From RYN-230 sp036497945 (lineage in GTDB: Bacteria; Actinomycetota; Actinomycetes; Streptosporangiales; Streptosporangiaceae), in assembly GCA_036497945.1 (NCBI GenBank), contig DASXIN010000166.1, positions 3,784-67,783 on the forward strand: DNA of 64,000 nt, written 5' to 3'. The translations under genes and the position numbers were made by a program. Below, piece by piece: positions 42,620 to 50,724 of the stretch (positions are counted from its first letter, which is position 1; each line of letters opens with the position of its first letter). Below the pieces are notes generated by a model. It had not been told where the DNA came from. It made no database searches and worked only from the letters and a program-made list of their open reading frames with translations.

Positions 42620-43282
42620 TCAGCCGGGGAGGCCGAAGTCGGGGAGGCACTCGGCCAGGCCGGTGATCTCCACCTCGGTGCTGCGGTGCGCCTGCCAGGT
42701 CGCGCGGTCCAGGCGCAGCCGGTGCTGGGTCGCGGGCTGGCCCCGGATGACCTGGCGTTCGATGCCGTCGAAGGCATAGCCGAGCTTGCGCGACACGCCA
42801 AGCGACGCGGCGTTGTCGGTGAACGCCTCGGACGCGGCGTACTCCGCGCCCAGGCCGGCGAAGGCCAGGTGCAGCACGGCCGCGCGCATCTCGGTGCCGA
42901 TACCCTGGCGCTGGTAGCGCTGGCCCAGCCAGGACCCGGTGTGTACCTCGCGCAGCACGGCGAAGTCCCGCCCGGTCAGGCCCTGGGTGCCGGCGATCGC
43001 GCCGCCGATGTCGACCACCAGGTTGAGCGTCCAGTCCTGCGGGGACCACGCGGCCAACTGGCCCCAGTGGTACTGCAGCACGCTGCGCGCCCGCTGGTCC
43101 GGCGGGACGTCCGTCCACGGCACGCCGAACGGCTGAACCGCCGGGTCATGCACTCCGGCGGCGGCCAGGCTGGCCAACTCGTCCAGGTCGGCCAGCGAGG
43201 GCAGCCGCAGTTCCAGCCGCGGTGTCCGCAGGCGCAAGCCGAACAGCGGCCAGTGCTGGAGAACCAGGGGCGACGCTGCCAT
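42620..43282 (-). CDS. GNAT N-acetyltransferase
   Basis: 220 residues. RimJ/RimL-like arrangement: TPRLELRLPSLADLDELASL at the start, QGLTGRDFAVLREVHTGSWL, the acetyl-CoA loop QRYQRQGIGTEMRAAVLHLA, and SEAFTDNAASLGVSRKLGYA as the C-terminal signature. The substrate cannot be predicted. Its transcript probably ends at the hairpin 42558-42603. Confidence 0.85.
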   Translation of the reverse strand: MAASPLVLQHWPLFGLRLRTPRLELRLPSLADLDELASLAAAGVHDPAVQPFGVPWTDVPPDQRARSVLQYHWGQLAAWSPQDWTLNLVVDIGGAIAGTQGLTGRDFAVLREVHTGSWLGQRYQRQGIGTEMRAAVLHLAFAGLGAEYAASEAFTDNAASLGVSRKLGYAFDGIERQVIRGQPATQHRLRLDRATWQAHRSTEVEITGLAECLPDFGLPG

Positions 43283-43420
43283 GGGCCGATTATCGGAGCC
43301 CGGCCGCCGTCCGGCACTTCATTTATCGGGGACGGACGGCCTGCTGCCAGGGCCGGCACCCGAATAGGCCAGCGCCGGAGATTCTGGCTAAACCGGCTCA
43401 GCAGGCGCGGGCGTTTTGCG

Positions 43421-44635
43421 CTACTGTGCCCGGCGGCCGGCCGGCACCGTCCGGCCCTTCCATTCGCCGCCGCGCCCGGCATAATGCCTGCGCGCGGAAT
43501 CCGCGGTCATCACGGCATACAGCAGCGCGATACCGGGCAGAACCGGCGCCCGCCAGGCGCCCAGCCGGTACAGCCGGAGCACCGGCCAGAAGCTGACGCT
43601 CATCAGCAGCCAGCCGGCCAGTCCCGCCGCGGCGCACCAGGCGGCGGCCGCGCCGCCCCCAGCGGCCAGCCCGGCCAGCCCGGCCACGCCGGCCACCGCG
43701 GCCACCGGCGGGCCGGCGTACAGCCAGAGCAGGCCGAGCAGGGTCAGCCCGAGCAGCACCGGCGAGAAGCGCAGCTGGACGTAGGCGCTACGCGCGATCA
43801 TGTCCCACAGGCCGGCCAGCCGCGGGTACGGCCGGCGGCTGCGGACTTCGGTGCTGAACCCCAGCCAGCAGCGGGCCCGGGACGGCGCCCGCTTGAGCAG
43901 CCGGCCCAGCGCCACGTCATCGATGCGGGCCCCGCTGATCGGGGCCAGGCCGCCCGCCGCGGCCAGCGTGGCCCGGTGGACCAGCATGCAGCCACCGGCC
44001 GCGGCAGCCGTCCGCGAAGCTGGCCGGTTCACCCAGCGGAACGGGTACAGCTGGGCGAAGAAGTAGACGAAGGCCGGCACGATGAGCCGCTCCCAGCCGG
44101 TGTCCGCGCGGAGCAGCGCCATCTGCGAGACCAGCGCACGGTCCCCGGGCACGGCCGCGCGGACCAGCGCGGTCAGCGTGCCCGGCGCGTAAGCGATGTC
44201 CGCGTCGGTGAACAGCACGTAGTCGCACTCGCCCGCGGCCCGCAGGCCGGCCGCCATTGCGTGCACCTTGCCCGCCCAGCCCGGCGGCGTCGGCCCGGCC
44301 GGCACGACCCGCACGGCGGCCAGCCCGGCCGCGCCAGCGGCGGCGCCGAGGGCAACGGCGGTGTCCGCGGTCCCGTCGGTGCTGCCGTCGTCCACCAGCA
44401 GCACCGAGAACTCGCCCGGGTACTCCTGGGCCAGCAGGCTGGGCAGGGTGAGCGGCAGGATGGCCGCCTCGTCCCGGGCGGGCACCACGGCCAGCACGCT
44501 GGGCCAGCGTTCCGGCTGCCACTGCGGGTCGCCGGCCGGCAGCCGCTGATCGGTGCGCCAGAACCCGCCGTGCCCGGCCAGCAGGTAGACCCACGCGATC
44601 GCGGCGAGCAGGGCCACCCCGGCCAGCACAGGCAT
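43421..44635 (-). CDS. hpnB: Hopene-associated glycosyltransferase HpnB
   Basis: 404 residues. A GT2 domain lies between an N-terminal membrane helix and three or four C-terminal helices. It reads VLAVVPARDEAAILPLTLPS, VLLVDDGSTDGTADTA, LFTDADIAYAPGTLTALV, then LYPFRWVNRPASRTAAAAGG and the acceptor-side ISGARIDDVALGRLLKR. The order, the RTAAAAGGCMLV segment and YLLAGHGGFWRTDQRLP near the start match the HpnB family, which is found almost only in hopanoid producers. It is 10 kb away from the main hopanoid operon. The sugar donor and acceptor are not established by sequence. Confidence 0.85.
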   Translation of the reverse strand: MPVLAGVALLAAIAWVYLLAGHGGFWRTDQRLPAGDPQWQPERWPSVLAVVPARDEAAILPLTLPSLLAQEYPGEFSVLLVDDGSTDGTADTAVALGAAAGAAGLAAVRVVPAGPTPPGWAGKVHAMAAGLRAAGECDYVLFTDADIAYAPGTLTALVRAAVPGDRALVSQMALLRADTGWERLIVPAFVYFFAQLYPFRWVNRPASRTAAAAGGCMLVHRATLAAAGGLAPISGARIDDVALGRLLKRAPSRARCWLGFSTEVRSRRPYPRLAGLWDMIARSAYVQLRFSPVLLGLTLLGLLWLYAGPPVAAVAGVAGLAGLAAGGGAAAAWCAAAGLAGWLLMSVSFWPVLRLYRLGAWRAPVLPGIALLYAVMTADSARRHYAGRGGEWKGRTVPAGRRAQ

Positions 44636-44663
44636 CCGCCAAGCCTAGAGCCCGCCCGCCCGA

Positions 44664-44713
44664 CGTGATCAAACGTGTGGTGTCGCTATCACGACACCAC
44701 ACGTTTGATCACG
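44664..44713. terminator. Perfect 22-bp-arm hairpin
   Basis: CGTGATCAAACGTGTGGTGT... pairs perfectly over 22 bases around CTATCA. It begins 13 bases after the flotillin stop codon (44727) on the leftward strand and before the hpnB start, so a factor-independent terminator without a T-run is the best reading. Confidence 0.65.
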
Positions 44714-44726
44714 AACGGAGAACCGG

Positions 44727-45872
44727 TCAGCCGCGCGGGCGGCCGTCCTGCGGGCCCTCCGGGAGGCGGACCACGTCGGCGGTGGCCTCAGGCCCGGTGG
44801 CCAGGTTCTTCTTGATCGAGTCGAGGATGGTCAGCCCCTGGCCGACCAGGCCCGCGGCGATCTCGCTGAGCCCCTCGGCCCCGTTCAGCACGTTGACGTT
44901 CGCCCCAGCCAGGCCGCTCGCGGCCTCCTTGACGATCTGCGGGAGCTGGTCGATGAGCATCCGGTCCAGGGCGACCCGGTTGTTCGAGGCGGCCGCCTCG
45001 GCCTGGATCGTCATCCGCTCCGCGTCGGCCTTGGCCAGGATGCGCGTCTTCTCCGCTTCCGCCTCGGCCGGCCGGACCACCTCGGCCACCAGCTGGCGCT
45101 GGCGCAGCTCGGCCTGACGCTGGGCCAGATCTGACTGGGCGTTGATGACCCCGATCTGGGTCTGCGCCTGCATCAGCGGCCCGGCCTGCCCCGCCTCGGC
45201 CTGCGCCCGGTCGATCTCGGCCTTGTACTGGGCCTGCACCACGGCGGTCTGCCGCGCGTACTCGGCCTGCTTACGCTGTGACTCCTGCTCGGCCTGGGCG
45301 GCCGCCTGGCGGGCCTGGGACTGGGAGATCTGCGCCTGGCGCTGGATGGCCGCGTTGTGCGGGGCGGCCATCGCGTCGATGTAGCCCGAGTTCATGTCGT
45401 CGATGGACTGGATCTGCAGCGAGTCCACGGACAGGCCGATCTTGGCCATCTCGGCCTTCGAGCCGTCGAGCACCTCAGTGGCCAGCTTCTGGCGTTCGGT
45501 AACGATCTCCTCCACCGTCATCGAGCCGATGATGGAGCGCAGGTGGCCGGCGAAGATCCGGCCGGTCAGGGTGGACATCTGGTCCTGGTCGGACAGGAAG
45601 CGCTGGCCGGCGTTGACGATGCTCTCCTCGTCATTGCCGACCTTGAACGCGATCACGGAGCGGACGTTCAGCGTGATGCCCTGCTTGGTCACGCACTGCT
45701 CGGACACCTCCGCCTCGTTCATGGCCAGGGTCAGGTAGCGGACCTTGCGGAAGAACGGGAGGATGAACGCCCCGTGGCCGGTGACCACCCGGAACGGGGC
45801 GCCGTTGCGGCCATATCTTCCCCCGGAGACCAGCATGGCCTCATCGGGTGCTGGGACACGGTAGCCAAGCAT
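44727..45872 (-). CDS. Flotillin/SPFH domain protein
   Basis: 381 residues from ATG 45872, with AAGGAG eight bases upstream. An SPFH domain (residues 1-170: GYRVPAPDEAMLVSGGRYG, GAFILPFFRKVRYLTLAM) is followed by a long Ala/Gln/Glu coiled coil (about 185-300, with EAEAEKTRILAKADAERMTI) as in flotillins. Such proteins assemble at the inner membrane face and organise lipid microdomains, often with hopanoid- or polyisoprenoid-rich lipids. The next gene upstream encodes an NfeD-like partner 12 bases away. Confidence 0.9.
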   Translation of the reverse strand: MLGYRVPAPDEAMLVSGGRYGRNGAPFRVVTGHGAFILPFFRKVRYLTLAMNEAEVSEQCVTKQGITLNVRSVIAFKVGNDEESIVNAGQRFLSDQDQMSTLTGRIFAGHLRSIIGSMTVEEIVTERQKLATEVLDGSKAEMAKIGLSVDSLQIQSIDDMNSGYIDAMAAPHNAAIQRQAQISQSQARQAAAQAEQESQRKQAEYARQTAVVQAQYKAEIDRAQAEAGQAGPLMQAQTQIGVINAQSDLAQRQAELRQRQLVAEVVRPAEAEAEKTRILAKADAERMTIQAEAAASNNRVALDRMLIDQLPQIVKEAASGLAGANVNVLNGAEGLSEIAAGLVGQGLTILDSIKKNLATGPEATADVVRLPEGPQDGRPRG

Positions 45873-45884
45873 GATCAAGCTCCT

Positions 45885-46139
45885 TCAGACAGCAGAATGC
45901 GGTAACGGTTCCGGGAAAGGGTCGAGCGGATCGGTCCACTCACTAACATCCACCGTCCGCGTGCCGCGCGATTCGATGACCAGAACGGTCCTGCCCCTGG
46001 GAATCGGCTCAGCGGACCAGGCGATATAGGCCTCAGTACCACCACGGATCTTGAGCAGCACCTCGCCCGGCCCCGCCTGTCCGCGGGTGGCGATGATCAG
46101 CACACCGATGCTGCCGATCAGGGAGGGCTCCCCAGGCAC
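45885..46139 (-). CDS. Small NfeD-like (OB-fold) partner of the SPFH protein
   Basis: 84 residues from GTG 46139. After a short hydrophobic start, the beta-strand pattern VLLKIRGGTEAYIAWSAEPI followed by GRTVLVIESRGTRTVDVSEW matches the C-terminal OB-fold of NfeD proteins, where G-x-V-x-(V/I) strands repeat. NfeD-type proteins are commonly co-transcribed with flotillins. It is shorter than a full NfeD and lacks membrane helices or a protease domain. The operon order NfeD-like then SPFH supports the call. Confidence 0.6.
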   Translation of the reverse strand: MPGEPSLIGSIGVLIIATRGQAGPGEVLLKIRGGTEAYIAWSAEPIPRGRTVLVIESRGTRTVDVSEWTDPLDPFPEPLPHSAV

Positions 46140-46513
46140 CCGCGCAACTCCTCGTAATCACCCCGGTTTAACGACTTCACACTAGACCCCCAGCCAGCCT
46201 GGATGGGCTTGCCCGGCAGCCAGAACCGCATCAATCGGATATCGGCGCCGGGCCAGCTAGACGAAGACCGGCAGGCGGCCGGCCAGCGCGCCCAGTTCGG
46301 CCCGGTCCGCACTGTCCAGCGGCTCCACCCCCGCACCGCTCCCAGCGAGCAGTTATTTCCCAACGCCAGTACCCCCGGCTCACCCCCGGCCGCCCCACGC
46401 CGCGGGTGGCTGGGTCGAGCACCCCCACTCACCCCGAGCCGCCCCCCAGCCGCGGGCGGGCAACAAAATCGGGCGGGGCGGAATAGCCGACCGGGGCGGC
46501 ACGTTACTAGCCA
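46140..46513. other. Intergenic region upstream of the flotillin operon
   Basis: Holds the promoter region of the leftward NfeD-like/SPFH operon and low-complexity Pro/Gly-type sequence near 46370-46470 (repeated CACCCCC-like runs). No protein gene is supported. Confidence 0.4.
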
Positions 46514-46670
46514 TCGCTGGTGTGTTCGTGTCCCCCGGGCCGCAACTCATCTGCCTTCGCGGAATACCGTTCGGCTGGAGCCGCGTCGTGCCACTCGCCG
46601 AGAGGCGACCGCACACCAGCGCTTAGCGCTGAGGCCCGCGGAGTCCGCTCCGCGGGCCTCGGCGCTGTTT
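46514..46670 (+). ncRNA. Candidate structured RNA with intrinsic terminator
   Basis: A perfect 10-bp closing stem (CGCTGGTGTG 46515-46524 with CACACCAGCG 46612-46621) encloses about 87 bases. Inside them, TCGCC-GAGA-GGCGA (46595-46608) forms a GNRA-like hairpin and GGC-TGGA-GCC (46573-46582) another. A 19-bp terminator hairpin with GTTTTAT follows immediately. The strand is set by the T-run. No known riboswitch or RNA family is recognised, and no downstream gene on this strand is attached, so a free small RNA of about 150 nt is most likely. Confidence 0.5.
46625..46666 (+). terminator. Intrinsic terminator (19-bp stem, TCCG loop, T-run)
   Basis: AGCGCTGAGGCCCGCGGAG pairs with its mate across a 4-base loop, with one G-T pair, and is followed by GTTTTAT. 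A T-run is uncommon in this window, which makes this the clearest intrinsic terminator. It may also stop the leftward ribokinase transcript from 46686. Confidence 0.75.
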
Positions 46671-46685
46671 TATGCTCCGGGCCAG

Positions 46686-47612
46686 TCAGGCTCCGGGCCA
46701 GCGCACGCCGGTGGCGGCCAGCACGTCGGCCGCGGCCGGCAGGCCGTCCTGGGCGCCGGGCCGGGTGACCGCGGTGGCGCCCACCGCGCAGGCCAGCCGG
46801 ACCGCTTCGGCCGGCGGCACCCCCGCGGCGGCGGCCACGCCTAGCGCGGCGACGAACGCGTCCCCGGCCCCCACGCTGTCCACGCTGGCCACGCTGAACC
46901 CGGGCACGGTGTGCGTGCCCGCCGCCCCGCCGAGCACCGCCCCGGCTGGGCCCAGGGTGATCACCACGTGCCGCGGGCCGAGCCCGGCCAGCGCCACGGC
47001 CGCCGACCGGGCCCCGTCCGGGCCGGTCACCGGCTGCCCCAGCAGCACGCCTGCCTCGGGCGCGTTGACCACCAGCCAGTCCACCCCGGCGGCCAGCAGT
47101 GGGCCGGACCCGGGAGGCACCGGTGCCAGGTTGAGCACCGTCAGCACCCCGGCGGCGCGGGCCCGGCGCAGCGCCTCGGCCAGCACGGCCACCGGGATCT
47201 CGGCCGACAGCACCAGGGCGTCGCCCGGCGCGGCCAGCGCCGCGGCCGCCTCGGCCGACCCGGCCAGGCCGTTCGCCCCCGGCGCCACGATGATCGAATT
47301 CTCGCCTGCCTGGTCCACGCTGATCAGCGCGAGCCCGGTGCTGGCCTGCTCGATGACCCGGACTGCGGTGACGTCGACCGCGCCGTCGCGCAGCGCGGCC
47401 CGGCAGGCTACCCCGAAGTCATCGGCACCGCAGCAGCCCACCATCCGCACCGACGCGCCGAGCCGGGCCGCGGCCAGCGCCTGGTTGGCGCCCTTGCCGC
47501 CGGGCTGCAGCCGGGCGTCGGAGCCGAGCACGGTCTCCCCCGGGCCGGCCAGCCGCGGCACGCTGACCGATATGTCCATGTTCAGGCTGCCCAGCACCGT
47601 CACCCGCGGCAT
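46686..47612 (-). CDS. rbsK: Ribokinase (PfkB family)
   Basis: 308 residues from ATG 47612, preceded by GAGGGAGAG; the frame is open upstream, but that part has no protein character. Ribokinase signatures: VTVLGSLNMDISVSVPRLA, PGGKGANQALAAARLGASV, DDFG, and the C-terminal VDSVGAGDAFVAALGVAAA with the catalytic Asp. It phosphorylates D-ribose at O5. No ribose transporter or regulator is adjacent. Confidence 0.88.
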   Translation of the reverse strand: MPRVTVLGSLNMDISVSVPRLAGPGETVLGSDARLQPGGKGANQALAAARLGASVRMVGCCGADDFGVACRAALRDGAVDVTAVRVIEQASTGLALISVDQAGENSIIVAPGANGLAGSAEAAAALAAPGDALVLSAEIPVAVLAEALRRARAAGVLTVLNLAPVPPGSGPLLAAGVDWLVVNAPEAGVLLGQPVTGPDGARSAAVALAGLGPRHVVITLGPAGAVLGGAAGTHTVPGFSVASVDSVGAGDAFVAALGVAAAAGVPPAEAVRLACAVGATAVTRPGAQDGLPAAADVLAATGVRWPGA

Positions 47613-47834
47613 CCGCTCTCCCTCATCGCACCGGCTTCCATGATCGCGGCCAGCCCGGGCCTCAGGTGGCCATTTCTGGCTGCGATCACGCGCCGGTCGC
47701 CGGGACGGCCCGGCGGCCGGCACGAGTGCGCGCGAATAGGTGGTCTGCGCGACGCCGATGGGGCATAAATTAAGCAAATAGCTGGAGACCCGGAAGAGTG
47801 CACAGCCAGGACGCATTACCCGACATCAGGTACG

Positions 47835-49934
47835 GTGGGGAAAATCACCTCTCTGCTATCCAACGTATCCGTGCGAACCCTCATCCTGGGCATCGATGAG
47901 GACGGACGGATTATTCAGCATGACCGCAACGCGCCCGAGATCCTGCCGCTGGATCCGGATTCGCTGGTCGGCGCGCACCTGGGCGACCTGGTGGCCGGGC
48001 GGAGCACGGCTGAGCCGGCGCTGACCCAGCTGCTCGAGGCGGTCAAGGCGGGCCGCGAAGCCACCGCCGTGCTGCCCATCAGCACCCGGGAAGGGCGCCG
48101 GGTGGAGACGGTGGCCAGCGTGCAGCCGATGCTCGGCAACGGGGACAGCCCGGGGCTGACCGCGCTGGCCGTGCTGCGCATGCCACCCACCCGGGCCGAG
48201 CGGTTCGTCGACCCCGCGCTGATGCGGCACTCGCTGCTGGACGACACGTTCCGCCAGATCGGCGCGACGCTGGACCTGGACCAGGTGGCCCGCGGCCTGA
48301 TCAACATCCTGGTGCCGCACTTCTGTACTGCGGCCGGGCTGCTGGTGCTGGAGAGCGTGGCCGCGGGCGACGAGTTCCCGGTCAACCCGCCGGACGGCTC
48401 CCAGCTGATGCGCCGCCTCGCGGTGGCCACCGACGACGGCTCCCCCGGCTGGGACGCCGCGTTCCCGACCGGTGAGGTGCTGCTCTACCCGCCGGACACG
48501 CCGTACGTGGAGTGCATGGACACCGGCAAGCCGGTGCGGATCACCGCGATGGACAGCGCCAAGGCGGTCAGCATCGCCGAATCGTGGCTGCGCCGGCCGG
48601 TGGCCAAACTGCTCTCCGGCACTTCCATGCTGCTGCTCCCGCTGGCCACCAAGGACACCTCGCTCGGCTTCTTCGTGTGCACCCGGAAGGCGGGTTACCG
48701 CCCGTACGACGACTACGACTCCGAGATCGGCATGGAGTTCGCCTCCCGGGCCGCGATCTTCATCGACAACGCCCGCCAGTACAACCGGGAACGCACCACC
48801 GCGCTCACCTTGCAGCGCAGCCTGCTGCCCACCGGGTTGTCCGCGCCGTCCTCGGTGGACGTCAAGCATCGCTACCTGCCGGGCAGCAAGCTGATCGAGG
48901 TCGGCGGGGACTGGTACGAGTCGATCGCGCTGCCTGGCGCGCGGGCCGCGCTGGTGGTCGGCGACGTGGCCGGGCACGGCGTGCGGGCCGCGGTGACCAT
49001 GGGCCGGCTGCGCACCGCGATCCACACGCTGGCCACCCTGGAACTGCCGCCCGACGAGTCGCTGGCCCAGCTGAACGAGCTGATGACCTCGCTGGGTGAG
49101 CGCGAGCCGCACTTCGCCACCTGCGCCTACGCGCTGTACGACGCGGTCACCGGCAGCTGCGAGATCGCCTCGGCGGGCCATCTCCCGCCGCTGCTGGTCC
49201 GGCCGGACGGCAGCAGCGAGTTCCTGGACACCTACCCGGCCCCGCCGCTCGGCGTGGGTGAGCTGCCCATCGAGAGCCGCACCATCGAGATCGAGGACGG
49301 CAGCCTGCTCGTGCTGTACACGGACGGGCTGGTCGAGGACCGGCACCGGGACATCGACGACGGCCTCAACTTCCTCCGCGAGGTGTTCGACGGCGACGCG
49401 TGCGAGCGGCCGCTGGACGACCTGTGCCGCGCCGCGCTGGCCGGCGTGTACGCGCACCAGCAACGCGACGACATCGCGATCCTGATCGCCCGGCTGAGCA
49501 AGATCCCGGCCGATCACCACGCCAGCTGGTCGCTGCCCCCGGAGCTGACCTCCGCGGCCAAGGCCCGGCACCTGATCCGCGAGCCGCTGGCCCGGTGGGG
49601 GCTGGACGAGCTGATGCCCACCACCGAGCTGCTGGTATCTGAGCTGGTCACCAACGCGATCCGGTACGCCACCGGCGAGGTCACCATCCGCCTGGTGCTG
49701 GACGGTTCCCTGGTCTGCGAGGTGCTCGACAACTCTTCGGCCCTGCCCCGGCTGCGCCACGCGGGCCGCGACGAGGAGTGCGGCCGCGGCCTGGAAGTGG
49801 TCAGCCAGCTGGCCCAGCGGTGGGGTGCCCGGCGCACCCGGGACGGCAAGATCGTCTGGTGCGAGCACGCCATCCCGGCCAAGCCAGACGACGACGGCGG
49901 CACGGACTTAGCCGGGGCCCGGACCGAGCTGTGA
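47835..49934 (+). CDS. PAS/GAF sensor with SpoIIE-type phosphatase and anti-sigma kinase domains
   Basis: 699 residues from GTG 47835. Domain order: PAS-like (about 10-115, LILGIDEDGRIIQHDRNA), GAF (130-320), PP2C/SpoIIE phosphatase (about 325-550; VGGDWYESIAL, VVGDVAGHGVRAAVTMGR, LYTDGLVEDRH) and HATPase (565-680; LVSELVTNAIRYATGEV, GRGLEVVSQLAQRWGARR). This is the RsbU-RsbW-like architecture that controls anti-sigma/anti-anti-sigma partners. It is soluble, with no membrane helices. No sigma or antagonist gene is adjacent. Confidence 0.9.
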   Translation: MGKITSLLSNVSVRTLILGIDEDGRIIQHDRNAPEILPLDPDSLVGAHLGDLVAGRSTAEPALTQLLEAVKAGREATAVLPISTREGRRVETVASVQPMLGNGDSPGLTALAVLRMPPTRAERFVDPALMRHSLLDDTFRQIGATLDLDQVARGLINILVPHFCTAAGLLVLESVAAGDEFPVNPPDGSQLMRRLAVATDDGSPGWDAAFPTGEVLLYPPDTPYVECMDTGKPVRITAMDSAKAVSIAESWLRRPVAKLLSGTSMLLLPLATKDTSLGFFVCTRKAGYRPYDDYDSEIGMEFASRAAIFIDNARQYNRERTTALTLQRSLLPTGLSAPSSVDVKHRYLPGSKLIEVGGDWYESIALPGARAALVVGDVAGHGVRAAVTMGRLRTAIHTLATLELPPDESLAQLNELMTSLGEREPHFATCAYALYDAVTGSCEIASAGHLPPLLVRPDGSSEFLDTYPAPPLGVGELPIESRTIEIEDGSLLVLYTDGLVEDRHRDIDDGLNFLREVFDGDACERPLDDLCRAALAGVYAHQQRDDIAILIARLSKIPADHHASWSLPPELTSAAKARHLIREPLARWGLDELMPTTELLVSELVTNAIRYATGEVTIRLVLDGSLVCEVLDNSSALPRLRHAGRDEECGRGLEVVSQLAQRWGARRTRDGKIVWCEHAIPAKPDDDGGTDLAGARTEL

Positions 49935-49960
49935 GCCCGGCTAAGGTTCCGCGCCGCGGG

Positions 49961-50653
49961 TCAGGTGGCCGCACCCCGGGTGTCAGCCCGGATGGACAGC
50001 TTGCCGTGCTGCATGATGCCGATCCGCTGCGCCCGGCGGGCCACCGAGGTGTCGTGGGTGACCAGGACGAGGGTCAGCCCGACCTCCTGCCAGAGCTTCT
50101 CCAGCAGGCCCATGAGGTCGTCCCGGGTGTCCTCGTCCAGATTGCCGGTCGGCTCGTCGGCCAGCAGCACCTTGGGGCTCTTGACCAGGGCCCGGGCGAT
50201 GGCCACCCGCTGCTGCTGCCCGCCGGACAGCTCGGACGGCAGGTGCCGCTCCCGCTCGGCCAGGCCGACGCTGGCTAGCGCCTGGCTGGCCCGGGCCGAC
50301 CGGTCGGCCGCCCCGGTGCCCAGCGGGACCAGGGCGACCTCCACGTTCTCCCGCGCGCTCAGCGTGGGGATCAGGTTGAAGGTCTGGAAGATGAACCCGA
50401 TGGACTCGGCCCGGACCCGGGTCAGCTGAGCTTCCCGCATGGCGGCCAGATCATGGCCGTCGAAATCGACCACGCCGGAGGTAGGCCGGTCCAGGCCGCC
50501 CAGGATCTGCAGCAGGGTGGTCTTCCCGTGCCCGGTCGGGCCCTGGATGGCCAGCCATTCCCCGTCCTCGATGACGAGATCAACGCCGGCCAGCGCGTCC
50601 ACCGTGGCCCGGCCTTTCTGGTACCGCTTGGTGACGCCCGTCAGCTTGTACAT
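49961..50653 (-). CDS. ABC exporter ATPase, MacB/LolD type
   Basis: 230 residues from ATG 50653. Walker A is GPTGHGKTT, Q-loop FIFQTFNLIPTLSARENV, signature LSGGQQQRVAIARA, Walker B VLLADEPTGNLD, H-loop VTHDTSV. It powers the FtsX-type permease encoded just upstream, probably in mechanical export of a lipid, peptide or antibiotic, not import. Translation probably follows from the mini-ORF chain between the two genes. Confidence 0.9.
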   Translation of the reverse strand: MYKLTGVTKRYQKGRATVDALAGVDLVIEDGEWLAIQGPTGHGKTTLLQILGGLDRPTSGVVDFDGHDLAAMREAQLTRVRAESIGFIFQTFNLIPTLSARENVEVALVPLGTGAADRSARASQALASVGLAERERHLPSELSGGQQQRVAIARALVKSPKVLLADEPTGNLDEDTRDDLMGLLEKLWQEVGLTLVLVTHDTSVARRAQRIGIMQHGKLSIRADTRGAAT

Positions 50654-50668
50654 GGTTTCCTCTCACAC

Positions 50669-50724
50669 TCGACCGTGCTCATTCGGCTGTGCTCATTCGA
50701 CCGTGCTCATTCGGCTGTGCTTAC
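50669..50724 (-). repeat. Four 14-bp tandem repeats forming mini-ORFs
   Basis: On the minus strand, units of the type ATGAGCACGGTCGA and ATGAGCACAGCCGA alternate. Units 2-4 each start with ATG, and their stop codons overlap the next start as ATGA, encoding MSTVE, MSTAE and a third frame of 13 codons that overlaps the ATPase ATG. They fill the whole gap between the permease stop and the ATPase start. Confidence 0.85.

Noticed and set aside
42287..44668. Long plus-strand open frame opposite ArsR, GNAT and hpnB genes
   Set aside because: It spans three unrelated genes and intergenic hairpins on the other strand and is Gln/Arg/Pro-rich low-complexity sequence.
46514..46624. Cobalamin riboswitch
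   Set aside because: Short resemblance to CCGCAACT and GCCACT motifs only; spacing and the B12-box are absent and no downstream gene is on that strand.
46203..46844. 213-codon plus-strand frame over the intergenic region before ribokinase
   Set aside because: Pro/Arg/Ala-rich without protein character, and it runs across a strong intrinsic terminator and into the antisense of ribokinase.
47856..49868. 670-codon minus-strand frame opposite the SpoIIE-type phosphatase
   Set aside because: Shadow of a gene with recognisable PAS, GAF, PP2C and HATPase domains; no motif of its own.
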